A stretch of 64,000 nt of DNA from Pseudomonas frederiksbergensis (lineage in GTDB: Bacteria; Pseudomonadota; Gammaproteobacteria; Pseudomonadales; Pseudomonadaceae), in contig NZ_JAAUOE010000013.1 of assembly GCF_017114915.1 (NCBI RefSeq), positions 1 to 64,000 on the forward strand, given 5' to 3'. Made by a program: the position numbers and the translations under genes. The notes under the pieces were generated by a model. That model was not told where the DNA came from. It was given only the letters and a program-made list of their open reading frames with translations, and searched no databases. Positions 16,929 to 24,865 of this stretch are shown one piece after another. Each line of letters opens with the position of its first letter. The stretch's first letter is position 1.

Positions 16929-17585
16929 TCAATCGCGCAGACTAATCACCGGCCAACCCCGCTTCTGGGCCTCGGCGCGCAAGTTAGGATCCGGATCGAC
17001 CGCGATCGGATTCGTCACCTGCTCCAACAGCGCCAGGTCGTTCATCGAGTCGCTGTAAAAATAGCTGTCATCCAGGCTGTGGCCGGTCTCCGCCAACCAA
17101 CGATTCAACCGGGTCACCTTGCCCTCACGGAAGCATGGGACATCGGTGCTGCGCCCGCTGTACCGGCCGTCGATCATTTCGCATTCGGTGGCGATCAGGG
17201 TTTCGACGCCTAAACGTGCAGCAATCGGCCCGGTCACAAAGCGGTTGGTGGCGGTGATGATCACCAGCTTGTCGCCAGCATCACGGTGTTTGGCCAACAG
17301 TTCAATGCCCTTGGGCAGCACGATCGGTTCGATGCAGTCGCGCATGTAATCCAGGTGCCATTGATCCAGCGTGGCCATTTCGGTGCGGCCGAGGACTTCC
17401 AGGCAGAAGTTCAGGTACGCATCGTTATCCAGCTTGCCGGCCAGATAATCCTGATAGAACTCGTCGTTGCGTGCCTTGTAGGCAACAGCGTCGAGGAAAC
17501 CGCGTTCGCACAGATAATCGCCCCAGGCGTGGTCACTGTCGCCGCCCAGAAGCGTGTTGTCCAAGTCGAATAAAGCCAGCCGCAT
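16929..17585 (-). CDS. HAD-IB phosphatase, probable histidinol-phosphatase
   Basis: A 218-residue HAD hydrolase of the SerB-like IB subclass. Motif I is [10 protein letters not shown], motif II is '[11 protein letters not shown]', and motif III/IV is '[17 protein letters not shown]'. The helical cap lies between about residues 15 and 85. It is in the position of PA0335 of P. aeruginosa, next to rppH and ptsP, and PA0335 was reported to be needed for histidine synthesis as a histidinol-phosphate phosphatase. The same role is inferred here from position and family; phosphoserine phosphatase activity is the main alternative. Confidence 0.82.
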   Translation of the reverse strand: MRLALFDLDNTLLGGDSDHAWGDYLCERGFLDAVAYKARNDEFYQDYLAGKLDNDAYLNFCLEVLGRTEMATLDQWHLDYMRDCIEPIVLPKGIELLAKHRDAGDKLVIITATNRFVTGPIAARLGVETLIATECEMIDGRYSGRSTDVPCFREGKVTRLNRWLAETGHSLDDSYFYSDSMNDLALLEQVTNPIAVDPDPNLRAEAQKRGWPVISLRD

Positions 17586-17729
17586 TGCAGTTACTCGCTG
17601 AAAAAGTCTGTAGAAAGGTGTTCAGAATACGGACTTTTCACAAGAGTGCACATAAGGTAGGTCGGCTCGTTGCTGCTTTCACAACCTTTGTGGAACAATG
17701 CGGCGACATGCGTTTGCGAGGTTGTTGCC

Positions 17730-18209
17730 GTGATCGACCCCGATGGTTTCCGCCCCAATGTCGGGATCATTCTGACGAATGATGCTGGCCAGGTGCTATG
17801 GGCTCGCCGAATCAATCAAGATGCCTGGCAGTTTCCACAGGGAGGGATCAACCCCCAGGAGACGCCGGAAGACGCCTTGTACCGCGAGTTGAACGAAGAA
17901 GTGGGCCTGGAGCGCGAAGATGTTGAAATTCTCGCCTGCACCCGGGGCTGGTTGCGTTATCGTTTGCCGCAACGTCTGGTCAGGACCCACAGCCAACCGC
18001 TGTGCATCGGCCAGAAACAGAAATGGTTTCTCCTGCGCCTGATCTCCAACGAGCAGCGGGTGCGGATGGATTTGACCGGTAAACCGGAATTCGATGGCTG
18101 GCGCTGGGTCAGCTATTGGTATCCGTTGGGCCAGGTGGTGACATTCAAGCGCGAGGTGTATCGACGCGCTCTCAAAGAGCTTGCCCCGCGCCTTTTAGCG
18201 CGCGACTGA
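17730..18209 (+). CDS. rppH: RNA pyrophosphohydrolase
   Basis: A 159-residue Nudix enzyme that removes pyrophosphate from the 5' end of triphosphorylated mRNA and so triggers RNase E decay. The Nudix box occupies residues 38-60 (G38...E44...R52 E53...E56 E57...G59). The N-terminus '[14 protein letters not shown]' is the family standard, which fixes the start at the GTG codon at 17730; no in-frame ATG is close. The gene is 22 bases upstream of ptsP, an arrangement common in proteobacteria. Confidence 0.95.
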   Translation: MIDPDGFRPNVGIILTNDAGQVLWARRINQDAWQFPQGGINPQETPEDALYRELNEEVGLEREDVEILACTRGWLRYRLPQRLVRTHSQPLCIGQKQKWFLLRLISNEQRVRMDLTGKPEFDGWRWVSYWYPLGQVVTFKREVYRRALKELAPRLLARD

Positions 18210-18231
18210 CGACGGAGTTCGACCCCGAGCC

Positions 18232-20511
18232 ATGCTCAATACGCTGCGCAAGATCGTCCAGGAAGTTAACTCCGCCAAGGATCTCAAGGCGGCGTTGGGG
18301 ATTATTGTATTGCGTGTCAAAGAGGCCATGGGCAGCCAGGTCTGCTCGGTCTACCTGCTTGATCCAGAGACCAACCGCTTCGTGCTGATGGCCACCGAGG
18401 GCTTGAACAAGCGCTCGATTGGCAAAGTCAGCATGGCACCCAACGAAGGTCTGGTCGGCCTGGTCGGCACGCGTGAAGAACCCCTGAACCTCGAAAATGC
18501 CGCGGATCACCCGCGCTACCGTTACTTCGCCGAGACCGGTGAAGAACGCTACGCCTCATTCCTCGGGGCGCCGATCATTCACCACCGCCGCGTTGTCGGC
18601 GTGTTGGTCATTCAGCAAAAGGAACGCCGCCAGTTCGATGAAGGTGAAGAAGCCTTCCTCGTGACCATGAGCGCGCAGCTCGCCGGCGTTATCGCCCACG
18701 CCGAGGCCACCGGTTCGATCCGTGGCCTGGGGCGTCAGGGCAAAGGTATCCAGGAAGCAAAGTTCGTCGGCGTACCGGGTTCGCCGGGCGCGGCGGTCGG
18801 TACCGCGGTCGTCATGCTGCCACCGGCCGATCTGGATGTGGTGCCGGATAAAACCATCACCGACATCGATGCAGAACTTGGGCTGTTCAAGACGGCCATC
18901 GAAGGCGTGCGCGCCGACATGCGTGCCTTGTCCGCCAAGCTGGCGACCCAGCTGCGGCCTGAAGAGCGGGCGCTGTTCGACGTTTACCTGATGATGCTCG
19001 ACGATGCCTCGCTCGGCAGCGAAATCACCACGGTGATCAAGACCGGTCAGTGGGCCCAGGGCGCGTTGCGTCAGGTGGTCACCGAACACGTCAACCGTTT
19101 CGAATTGATGGACGATGCCTACCTGCGTGAGCGTGCCTCGGACGTCAAAGACCTCGGCCGGCGCTTGCTGGCTTATCTGCAGGAAGAGCGGCAGCAGACG
19201 CTGGTCTACCCCGACAACACCATTCTGGTCAGCGAAGAACTGACGCCGGCGATGCTCGGCGAGGTGCCGGAAGGCAAGCTGGCCGGCCTGGTCTCGGTAC
19301 TCGGCTCCGGCAACTCCCACGTGGCGATCCTGGCGCGCGCCATGGGTATTCCGACGGTGATGGGCCTGGTCGACCTGCCGTACTCCAAGGTCGACGGCAT
19401 CCAGATGATCGTCGACGGCTACCACGGTGAGGTCTACACCAACCCCAGTGACGTGCTGCGCAAGCAGTTCGCCGATGTGGTCGAGGAAGAGAAGCAACTG
19501 GCCCTCGGGCTGGATGCATTGCGGGATCTGCCGTGCGTAACGGTCGATGGTCACCGCATGCCATTGTGGGTCAACACCGGCCTGCTGGCGGACGTGGCGC
19601 GGGCTCAAAAGCGCGGTGCCGAAGGTGTGGGGCTGTACCGCACCGAAGTGCCGTTCATGATCAACCAGCGCTTCCCCAGCGAAAAGGAACAACTGGCGAT
19701 TTACCGCGAGCAACTCGCCGCGTTCCACCCGCAACCGGTGACCATGCGCACCCTGGACATCGGCGGTGACAAGGCGCTGTCGTATTTCCCGATCAAGGAA
19801 GACAACCCGTTCCTCGGCTGGCGCGGCATTCGTGTGACCCTCGACCACCCGGAAATCTTCCTGGTGCAGACCCGTGCCATGCTCAAGGCCAGCGAAGGCC
19901 TGAACAACCTGCGCATACTGCTGCCGATGATTTCCGGCACCCATGAACTGGAAGAAGCCTTGCACCTGATCCATCGGGCCTGGGGCGAAGTCCGCGACGA
20001 AGGCACCGACGTGCCGATGCCGCCGGTTGGCGTGATGATCGAGATTCCGGCGGCGGTGTACCAGACCAAGGAACTGGCGCGGCAAGTGGACTTCCTGTCG
20101 GTCGGCTCCAACGACCTGACCCAGTACCTGCTGGCCGTGGACCGTAACAACCCGCGGGTGGCCGATCTCTACGACTACCTGCACCCGGCGGTGCTGCAAG
20201 CCTTGCAGAGCGTGGTGCGCGATGCCCATGCCGAAGGCAAGCCCGTGAGTATCTGCGGCGAAATGGCCGGTGACCCGGCGGCGGCGGTGCTGTTGATGGC
20301 GATGGGCTTCGACAGCTTGTCGATGAACGCCACCAACTTGCCGAAAGTGAAGTGGATGCTGCGTCAGATCAACTTGAGCAAGGCCAGGGAGTTGCTGGCG
20401 GAACTGATGACCATCGACAACCCGCAAGTTATCCACAGCTCGCTGCAACTGGCGCTGAAAAACCTTGGGTTGGCGCGGATGATCAATCCGGCTTCGGTCA
20501 AAACCCTCTAA
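18232..20511 (+). CDS. ptsP: Phosphoenolpyruvate-protein phosphotransferase of the nitrogen PTS (EI-Ntr)
   Basis: A 759-residue protein that starts the PTS-Ntr phosphorelay by transferring phosphate from PEP to NPr. An N-terminal GAF domain (about residues 15-150) senses nitrogen status through glutamine and 2-oxoglutarate. This is followed by the EI domains: the phospho-His loop 'GSGNSHVAILARAMGIP' and the PEP-binding barrel with 'RTLDIGGDKALSYF', 'GWRGIRVTL', 'MIEIPAAVY' and 'SVGSNDLTQYLLAVDR'. The last part, with 'SICGEMAGDPAA', completes the active site. In Pseudomonas this pathway affects carbon storage, virulence factors and biofilm. Confidence 0.97.
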   Translation: MLNTLRKIVQEVNSAKDLKAALGIIVLRVKEAMGSQVCSVYLLDPETNRFVLMATEGLNKRSIGKVSMAPNEGLVGLVGTREEPLNLENAADHPRYRYFAETGEERYASFLGAPIIHHRRVVGVLVIQQKERRQFDEGEEAFLVTMSAQLAGVIAHAEATGSIRGLGRQGKGIQEAKFVGVPGSPGAAVGTAVVMLPPADLDVVPDKTITDIDAELGLFKTAIEGVRADMRALSAKLATQLRPEERALFDVYLMMLDDASLGSEITTVIKTGQWAQGALRQVVTEHVNRFELMDDAYLRERASDVKDLGRRLLAYLQEERQQTLVYPDNTILVSEELTPAMLGEVPEGKLAGLVSVLGSGNSHVAILARAMGIPTVMGLVDLPYSKVDGIQMIVDGYHGEVYTNPSDVLRKQFADVVEEEKQLALGLDALRDLPCVTVDGHRMPLWVNTGLLADVARAQKRGAEGVGLYRTEVPFMINQRFPSEKEQLAIYREQLAAFHPQPVTMRTLDIGGDKALSYFPIKEDNPFLGWRGIRVTLDHPEIFLVQTRAMLKASEGLNNLRILLPMISGTHELEEALHLIHRAWGEVRDEGTDVPMPPVGVMIEIPAAVYQTKELARQVDFLSVGSNDLTQYLLAVDRNNPRVADLYDYLHPAVLQALQSVVRDAHAEGKPVSICGEMAGDPAAAVLLMAMGFDSLSMNATNLPKVKWMLRQINLSKARELLAELMTIDNPQVIHSSLQLALKNLGLARMINPASVKTL

Positions 20512-20525
20512 AACGCTGAGGGCCT

Positions 20526-20594
20526 CTTCGCGGGCAAGCCTCGCTCCTACAGGAAATCATCACCGTCCTGTAGGAGCGAGGCTTGCCCGCGAAG
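20526..20594. repeat. REPIN-type inverted repeat
   Basis: CTTCGCGGGCAAGCCTCGCT from 20526 pairs almost perfectly with the complement ending at 20594 and leaves a short central loop. It lies between the convergent ptsP and NRDE genes and could serve both as a terminator. Confidence 0.88.
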
Positions 20595-20617
20595 GCGTCC
20601 GCAAACACACCACATAT

Positions 20618-21364
20618 CTAAATCCTGATCTCTACCTCCCCCAAATGCCCTCCATACGGTCCAAAACTCCGCTCGACCATATGCCGCCCCCCATCCGCCT
20701 GAACGATCAACGCCGTACTCGCCCGCGTCCCATAAGCCTGGCTCTTGATAAACACACTTGATAACAACGTCTCGGTGGCCTGCCCCACGCCGGTGTCCGG
20801 CAACTCGGCAAGCGGCGCCGTCTGCGGATCGTTGAGCAGGGCCAGTAGCGCCTGCGGCTGTGGATCGTCCAACACTTCCTTCAGCGCTGCCTTGGCCTTG
20901 AGCACTTTTGGCCATGGTGTATCCAGCCCCGCGTTCGATAACCCATAAATGCCCGGTTTGAGCATGACCGCCTCAGCCTCCCGGGCATTGAAGTGCCATA
21001 GCTCATTGGCATTGCCGACCAACAGATTAAAACCGGCATATTCAGGCGAACGCCCGATAACGTCGTTTAAATAGCCCTCAATCGGCATGTCCCCGCCGAG
21101 AAATTGCGCCACCAGTTCGCCTCGCGACCTGGCGGCCGGTGGCTGAAGGGGATCACGGATGTTGGTCAGCGCGGCGAAGCGCCCGTTGGCGCCGACACCG
21201 AGCCATGTACCGCCAGCCTCAAGGTCGCGACCGGCGTACACGTGCGGGGCTTGCGGCCATTGCGCCAGAGGCAGGCTGGGCCGGGCATAAAATTCGTCGC
21301 GGTTGGCCGCCACGATCAATGGCTGGGCATGACCCGGCCGCCAGGCAAAAACAATCAGGCACAT
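20618..21364 (-). CDS. NRDE family protein (TANGO2-like)
   Basis: A 248-residue protein with the family signature at the extreme N-terminus: MCLIVFAWRPG followed by VAANRDEFYARPS. Cys2 becomes the N-terminal residue after Met removal, as in Ntn-type folds, but hydrolase activity has not been shown for the family. Other conserved pieces are 'GGTWLGVGANGRFAALTN', 'FNLLVGN' and 'YGLSNAGLDTPW'. Human TANGO2 belongs to this family and has been linked to haem and lipid metabolism; the role in bacteria is unclear. Confidence 0.85.
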   Translation of the reverse strand: MCLIVFAWRPGHAQPLIVAANRDEFYARPSLPLAQWPQAPHVYAGRDLEAGGTWLGVGANGRFAALTNIRDPLQPPAARSRGELVAQFLGGDMPIEGYLNDVIGRSPEYAGFNLLVGNANELWHFNAREAEAVMLKPGIYGLSNAGLDTPWPKVLKAKAALKEVLDDPQPQALLALLNDPQTAPLAELPDTGVGQATETLLSSVFIKSQAYGTRASTALIVQADGGRHMVERSFGPYGGHLGEVEIRI

Positions 21365-21498
21365 CAGGTGGTCCTTGTGTGTTTTTTGTTCACTCTACGC
21401 AGACATCGCTCATCGATCCATCGCCATCCGCAGTGGAGCCCAAGGCCATGCATCCGTTACCATGCCGCTCCTGTTTTGGGATGACTAGGGATGCGGAC

Positions 21499-22281
21499 AT
21501 GGAGTTTCTGCTTTATCTGGCGCTGGGCGCCTGTGCGGGCGTGCTGGCCGGGCTGTTCGGGGTAGGCGGCGGGATCATTATCGTCCCGGTACTGGTATTC
21601 AGTTTCACCTTGCAGGGCTTTGATGCGTCGATCCTGACGCACCTGGCGGTCGGCACCTCCCTGGCGACGATCATTTTTACCTCGGTCAATGCGGTTCGCG
21701 AGCATCATCGCCGCGGCGCCGTGCGTTGGCCGATTTTTGCCTGGATGACCCTCGGCATTCTGATCGGTGCCGGTTTCGGCGCGCTGACCGCCGAAGCGAT
21801 CTCCGGGCCGAATTTGCAGAAGATCATTGGCGTATTCGCGCTGATCATCGCTGTTCAACTCGCTTTGGACTTCAAACCCAAGGCCAGCCGAACGGTGCCC
21901 GGTAAAGTCGGTCTGACCGTGGCCGGCAGTGTGATTGGCTGGGCTTCGGCGATTTTCGGGATTGGCGGCGGCTCGTTGACCGTGCCGTTCCTGACCTGGC
22001 GCAGCGTACCGATGCAGCAAGCGGTGGCCACATCATCGGCCTGTGGCCTGCCCATCGCCTTGGCCAGTGCATTAAGTTTCATGATTCTGGGCTGGCACGA
22101 TCCACTGTTGCCGGCCCATAGTCTCGGTTTTGTGTATTTGCCGGCGCTGCTGGGGATCGCCCTGACCAGCATGGTCTTTGCCCGCCTCGGTGCGCGACTG
22201 GCCCACAGGCTGTCGCCGCGCTTGCTGAAAAGACTGTTTGCCGCTTTGCTATTTTGCGTCGGCTTGAGCTTCTTGCTCTGA
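21499..22281 (+). CDS. TauE/SafE family membrane permease
   Basis: A 260-residue inner-membrane protein of the sulfite/sulfonate exporter family, with about eight membrane helices in two repeats. Each repeat begins with a glycine-rich motif: 'GLFGVGGGIIIVPVL' near the N-terminus and 'AIFGIGGGSLTVPFL' in the middle. The open frame extends far upstream; the start at 21499 is chosen because TAGGG precedes it at suitable spacing and the protein then begins at the first helix. The anion transported cannot be read from the sequence. It precedes lgt, as in P. aeruginosa. Confidence 0.85.
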   Translation: MEFLLYLALGACAGVLAGLFGVGGGIIIVPVLVFSFTLQGFDASILTHLAVGTSLATIIFTSVNAVREHHRRGAVRWPIFAWMTLGILIGAGFGALTAEAISGPNLQKIIGVFALIIAVQLALDFKPKASRTVPGKVGLTVAGSVIGWASAIFGIGGGSLTVPFLTWRSVPMQQAVATSSACGLPIALASALSFMILGWHDPLLPAHSLGFVYLPALLGIALTSMVFARLGARLAHRLSPRLLKRLFAALLFCVGLSFLL

Positions 22282-22364
22282 CGCGTAACGCAATCCTGGC
22301 TTAATCCTGGCGTGACAGCGTCGCCCGGGAATTTTGAAAGTTTCAACTCTAACGAGGAGTCGCA

Positions 22365-23186
22365 ATGCTGCCTTACCCGCAGATCGACCCGGTGGCCCTG
22401 GCCATCGGTCCGCTGAAAATCCACTGGTACGGCCTGATGTACCTGGTTGGCATCGGCGGCGCGTGGCTGCTGGCGTCCCGTCGGCTGAACCGCTTCGACC
22501 CGACCTGGACCAAGGAGAAACTCTCCGACATGGTGTTCTGGATGTCGATGGGTGTCATCGTCGGCGGCCGCTTGGGTTATGTGCTGTTCTACGATCTGCA
22601 CGCCTATTTGGCCAACCCGACGCTGATCTTCGAAGTGTGGAAGGGTGGCATGTCGTTCCACGGCGGGTTTATCGGTGTGATGCTGGCGGCGTTGTGGTTC
22701 GGCAGAAAGAACGGCAAGTCGTTTTTCCAGCTGATGGACTTCGTCGCGCCGATGGTGCCGATCGGTCTGGGTGCCGGGCGCATCGGTAACTTCATCAACG
22801 CTGAATTGTGGGGCAAGGCGACCGACGTGCCGTGGGCGATGGTCTTCCCGCCGTTCAGCGATCCGGCGCAGTTGGCGCGTCACCCGTCGCAGCTGTATCA
22901 GTTCGCGCTGGAAGGCGTGGCGCTGTTCGTCATCCTCTGGTTGTTTTCGCGTAAGCCACGGCCGACCATGGCGGTATCTGGGATGTTCGCCCTGTGCTAC
23001 GGGATCTTCCGCTTCATCGTTGAGTTCGTCCGTGTACCGGATGCGCAACTTGGATATTTGGCGTGGAACTGGCTGACCATGGGTCAGGTACTCTGCCTGC
23101 CGATGATCATCGGTGGCCTAGTATTGATCTGGCTAGCGTATCATCGCGCCCCGGCGGCTCCGGTTACCAAAGACGCCGCGCTATAA
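22365..23186 (+). CDS. lgt: Prolipoprotein diacylglyceryl transferase
   Basis: A 273-residue inner-membrane enzyme that attaches diacylglycerol from phosphatidylglycerol to the lipobox Cys of prolipoproteins. The Lgt signature '[22 protein letters not shown]' region, the 'HWYGLMYL' motif and '[11 protein letters not shown]' (catalytic His) are present, with about seven membrane helices. AACGAGGAG precedes the ATG at 22365. It is followed 46 bases later by thyA, the usual order in gamma-proteobacteria. Confidence 0.97.
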   Translation: MLPYPQIDPVALAIGPLKIHWYGLMYLVGIGGAWLLASRRLNRFDPTWTKEKLSDMVFWMSMGVIVGGRLGYVLFYDLHAYLANPTLIFEVWKGGMSFHGGFIGVMLAALWFGRKNGKSFFQLMDFVAPMVPIGLGAGRIGNFINAELWGKATDVPWAMVFPPFSDPAQLARHPSQLYQFALEGVALFVILWLFSRKPRPTMAVSGMFALCYGIFRFIVEFVRVPDAQLGYLAWNWLTMGQVLCLPMIIGGLVLIWLAYHRAPAAPVTKDAAL

Positions 23187-23232
23187 ATTCGAATCGCGAG
23201 GCTCTAGCCTCGTGTTCAAGGATGCATGACTC

Positions 23233-24204
23233 ATGAAGCAATATCTCGACTTGGTCGACCACGTCATAAAGAACGGCACCAAACAGGCCAATCGCACCGG
23301 CGTAAACACCATCAGCTTTCCGGGCGCGATGCTGCGCTTCGATTTGCTGGAAGGTTTCCCGGCGATCACCACCCGCAAGATGGCCTTCAAGTCGGCCATC
23401 GGCGAGATGTGCGGTTTTCTGCGTGGGGTGAACAACGCCGCTGAGTTCCGTGCGCTGGGTTGCAAGGTCTGGGATCAGAACGCCAACGAAAACGCCCAAT
23501 GGCTGGCCAACCCGTTCCGTCAGGGCGAAGACGACCTCGGCGAGATCTACGGCGTGCAATGGCGCAAATGGCCAGCATACAAGCAGATCAATACCAGTAA
23601 TGAACCCGCTATCGACTTGGCATTGAGTCAGGGTTACCGGAAGATTGCCGAAGGTTTCGAGGCTGGTCAGGCCTACGTGGTGCTGTACAAGGCGATCGAT
23701 CAGATCCGCCAGTGCGTCGACACCATCATCAAGGACCCGGGCAGCCGCCGCATCCTGTTCCACGGCTGGAACGTCGCCCAGCTCGACGAAATGGCCCTGC
23801 CGCCGTGCCACTTGCTCTACCAGTTCCACCCGAACGTCGAGACCAAAGAGATCTCTTTGACCCTCTATATCCGCTCCAACGACCTGGGCCTGGGCACGCC
23901 GTTCAACCTCACCGAAGGCGCCGCGCTGCTGAGCCTGATCGGTCGCCTGACCGGTTACACGCCGCGCTGGTTCACCTATTTCATCGGTGACGCCCACGTC
24001 TACGAAAACCACCTGGACATGCTCAACGAACAGCTCAAGCGCGAGCCGTTCCCGATGCCAAAACTGGTGATTAGCGACCGGGTGCCGGAGTTTGCCAAGA
24101 CCGGTGTTTATCAGCCGGAGTGGCTGGAGCAGATCGAACCGAGTGATTTCTCCCTCGAAGGCTATGAGCACCACGCGCCGATGACGGCGCCGATGGCGGT
24201 TTAA
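23233..24204 (+). CDS. thyA: Thymidylate synthase
   Basis: A 323-residue enzyme that methylates dUMP to dTMP with methylenetetrahydrofolate. The nucleophile is Cys192 in '[11 protein letters not shown]', with the dUMP-binding '[13 protein letters not shown]' and the Arg pair in '[13 protein letters not shown]'. It is longer than the 264-residue E. coli protein because of an insertion of about 50 residues in the region after '[12 protein letters not shown]', as in many pseudomonads. Together with folA at 29993 it forms the local folate/dTMP supply genes. Confidence 0.97.
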   Translation: MKQYLDLVDHVIKNGTKQANRTGVNTISFPGAMLRFDLLEGFPAITTRKMAFKSAIGEMCGFLRGVNNAAEFRALGCKVWDQNANENAQWLANPFRQGEDDLGEIYGVQWRKWPAYKQINTSNEPAIDLALSQGYRKIAEGFEAGQAYVVLYKAIDQIRQCVDTIIKDPGSRRILFHGWNVAQLDEMALPPCHLLYQFHPNVETKEISLTLYIRSNDLGLGTPFNLTEGAALLSLIGRLTGYTPRWFTYFIGDAHVYENHLDMLNEQLKREPFPMPKLVISDRVPEFAKTGVYQPEWLEQIEPSDFSLEGYEHHAPMTAPMAV

Positions 24205-24219
24205 GATTTAGCGCAATCT

Positions 24220-24326
24220 GATCATTCCCACGCTCCGCGTGGGAATGCCGCCACGGACGCTCCGCGTCCACTGTGACGCAGAGCGTCACGGGATTCATTC
24301 CCACGCAGAGCATGGGAACGATCATG
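24220..24326. repeat. Composite palindromic repeat of the GATCGTTCCCACGC family
   Basis: Outer arms TGATCATTCCCACGC... and ...GGGAACGATCA enclose two smaller palindromes (ACGCTCCGCGT and GACGCTCCGCGTC types). Two related elements occur at 30505-30536 and 33256-33360. Confidence 0.85.
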
Positions 24327-24331
24327 GGCTA

Positions 24332-24781
24332 CTAATGCCCGTGACTTCTCCCGACATGGGAATGCTCGACCTCCGTCGCTACAACCCCGCCACTCACTTC
24401 CAATCGCTGCAAAATCCCGCACTGATCGATATCCGGCCCTTCGCTGCAGCGTTGGCGCAGGTCAAGCAGTTGCGTCTGCAATGCCATCAAACCGTCGATT
24501 CGAGCCTTTACGTGGAGGATGTGTTCGTCGATCAAAGCATTGACGTTTTCGCATTGATCCTGCGGGCTGTCGCGCAAGGCCAGCAGGCTGCGGATTTCCT
24601 CCAGGGTCATGTCCAGGGTGCGGCAATTGCGGATGAAGGTCAGGCGCTCGGCGTGAGCCTGGGTGTAGACGCGGTAGTTGCCGTTGCTGCGGGCCGGTTC
24701 CGGCAGCAGGTTTTCGCGCTCGTAATAGCGGATGGTCTCCACGGCGCAGTCGGTGAGTTTCGCCAGTTCTCCTATTTTCAT
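24332..24781 (-). CDS. cadR: MerR-family metal-responsive regulator CadR
   Basis: A 149-residue MerR-type activator. The N-terminal helix-turn-helix reads 'MKIGELAKLTDCAVETIRYYERENLL'. It is followed by a dimerisation helix and the metal-binding end with two cysteines in 'RCSEGPDIDQCGI', a pattern of Cd/Pb/Zn sensors, and a histidine-rich tail (HSHVGRSHGH) typical of Pseudomonas CadR. It is divergent from the metal ATPase gene and would remodel the 19-base-spaced promoter between them. The open frame extends 20 codons upstream to 24841, but the Met at 24781 matches the MerR-family N-terminus. Confidence 0.93.
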   Translation of the reverse strand: MKIGELAKLTDCAVETIRYYERENLLPEPARSNGNYRVYTQAHAERLTFIRNCRTLDMTLEEIRSLLALRDSPQDQCENVNALIDEHILHVKARIDGLMALQTQLLDLRQRCSEGPDIDQCGILQRLEVSGGVVATEVEHSHVGRSHGH

Positions 24782-24804
24782 CGCGTCCGTCTCCAAAAGG
24801 GTGC

Positions 24805-24835
24805 TTGACCCTATAGTGGCTACAGGGTCTTTACT
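24805..24835 (+). promoter_or_regulatory. CadR-dependent cadA promoter and operator
   Basis: TTGACC (24805-24810) and TTTACT (24830-24835) are separated by 19 bases, the long spacer typical of MerR-controlled promoters. A dyad of ACCCTATAG and CTACAGGGT (24808-24828, 8 of 9 positions paired) fills the spacer. Confidence 0.85.
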
Positions 24836-24865
24836 TGGCAACAGGCACCTTCATGGACGCAACCG

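Noticed and set aside
18556..20448. 630-codon open frame on the minus strand opposite ptsP
   Set aside because: It is antisense to a conserved gene, rich in His, Gln and Arg, and shows no family motif. High GC in the third codon position explains its length.
21855..23048. 397-codon minus-strand frame across the TauE/SafE and lgt genes
   Set aside because: It runs antisense through two identified genes and the intergenic gap, with a composition typical of shadow frames.
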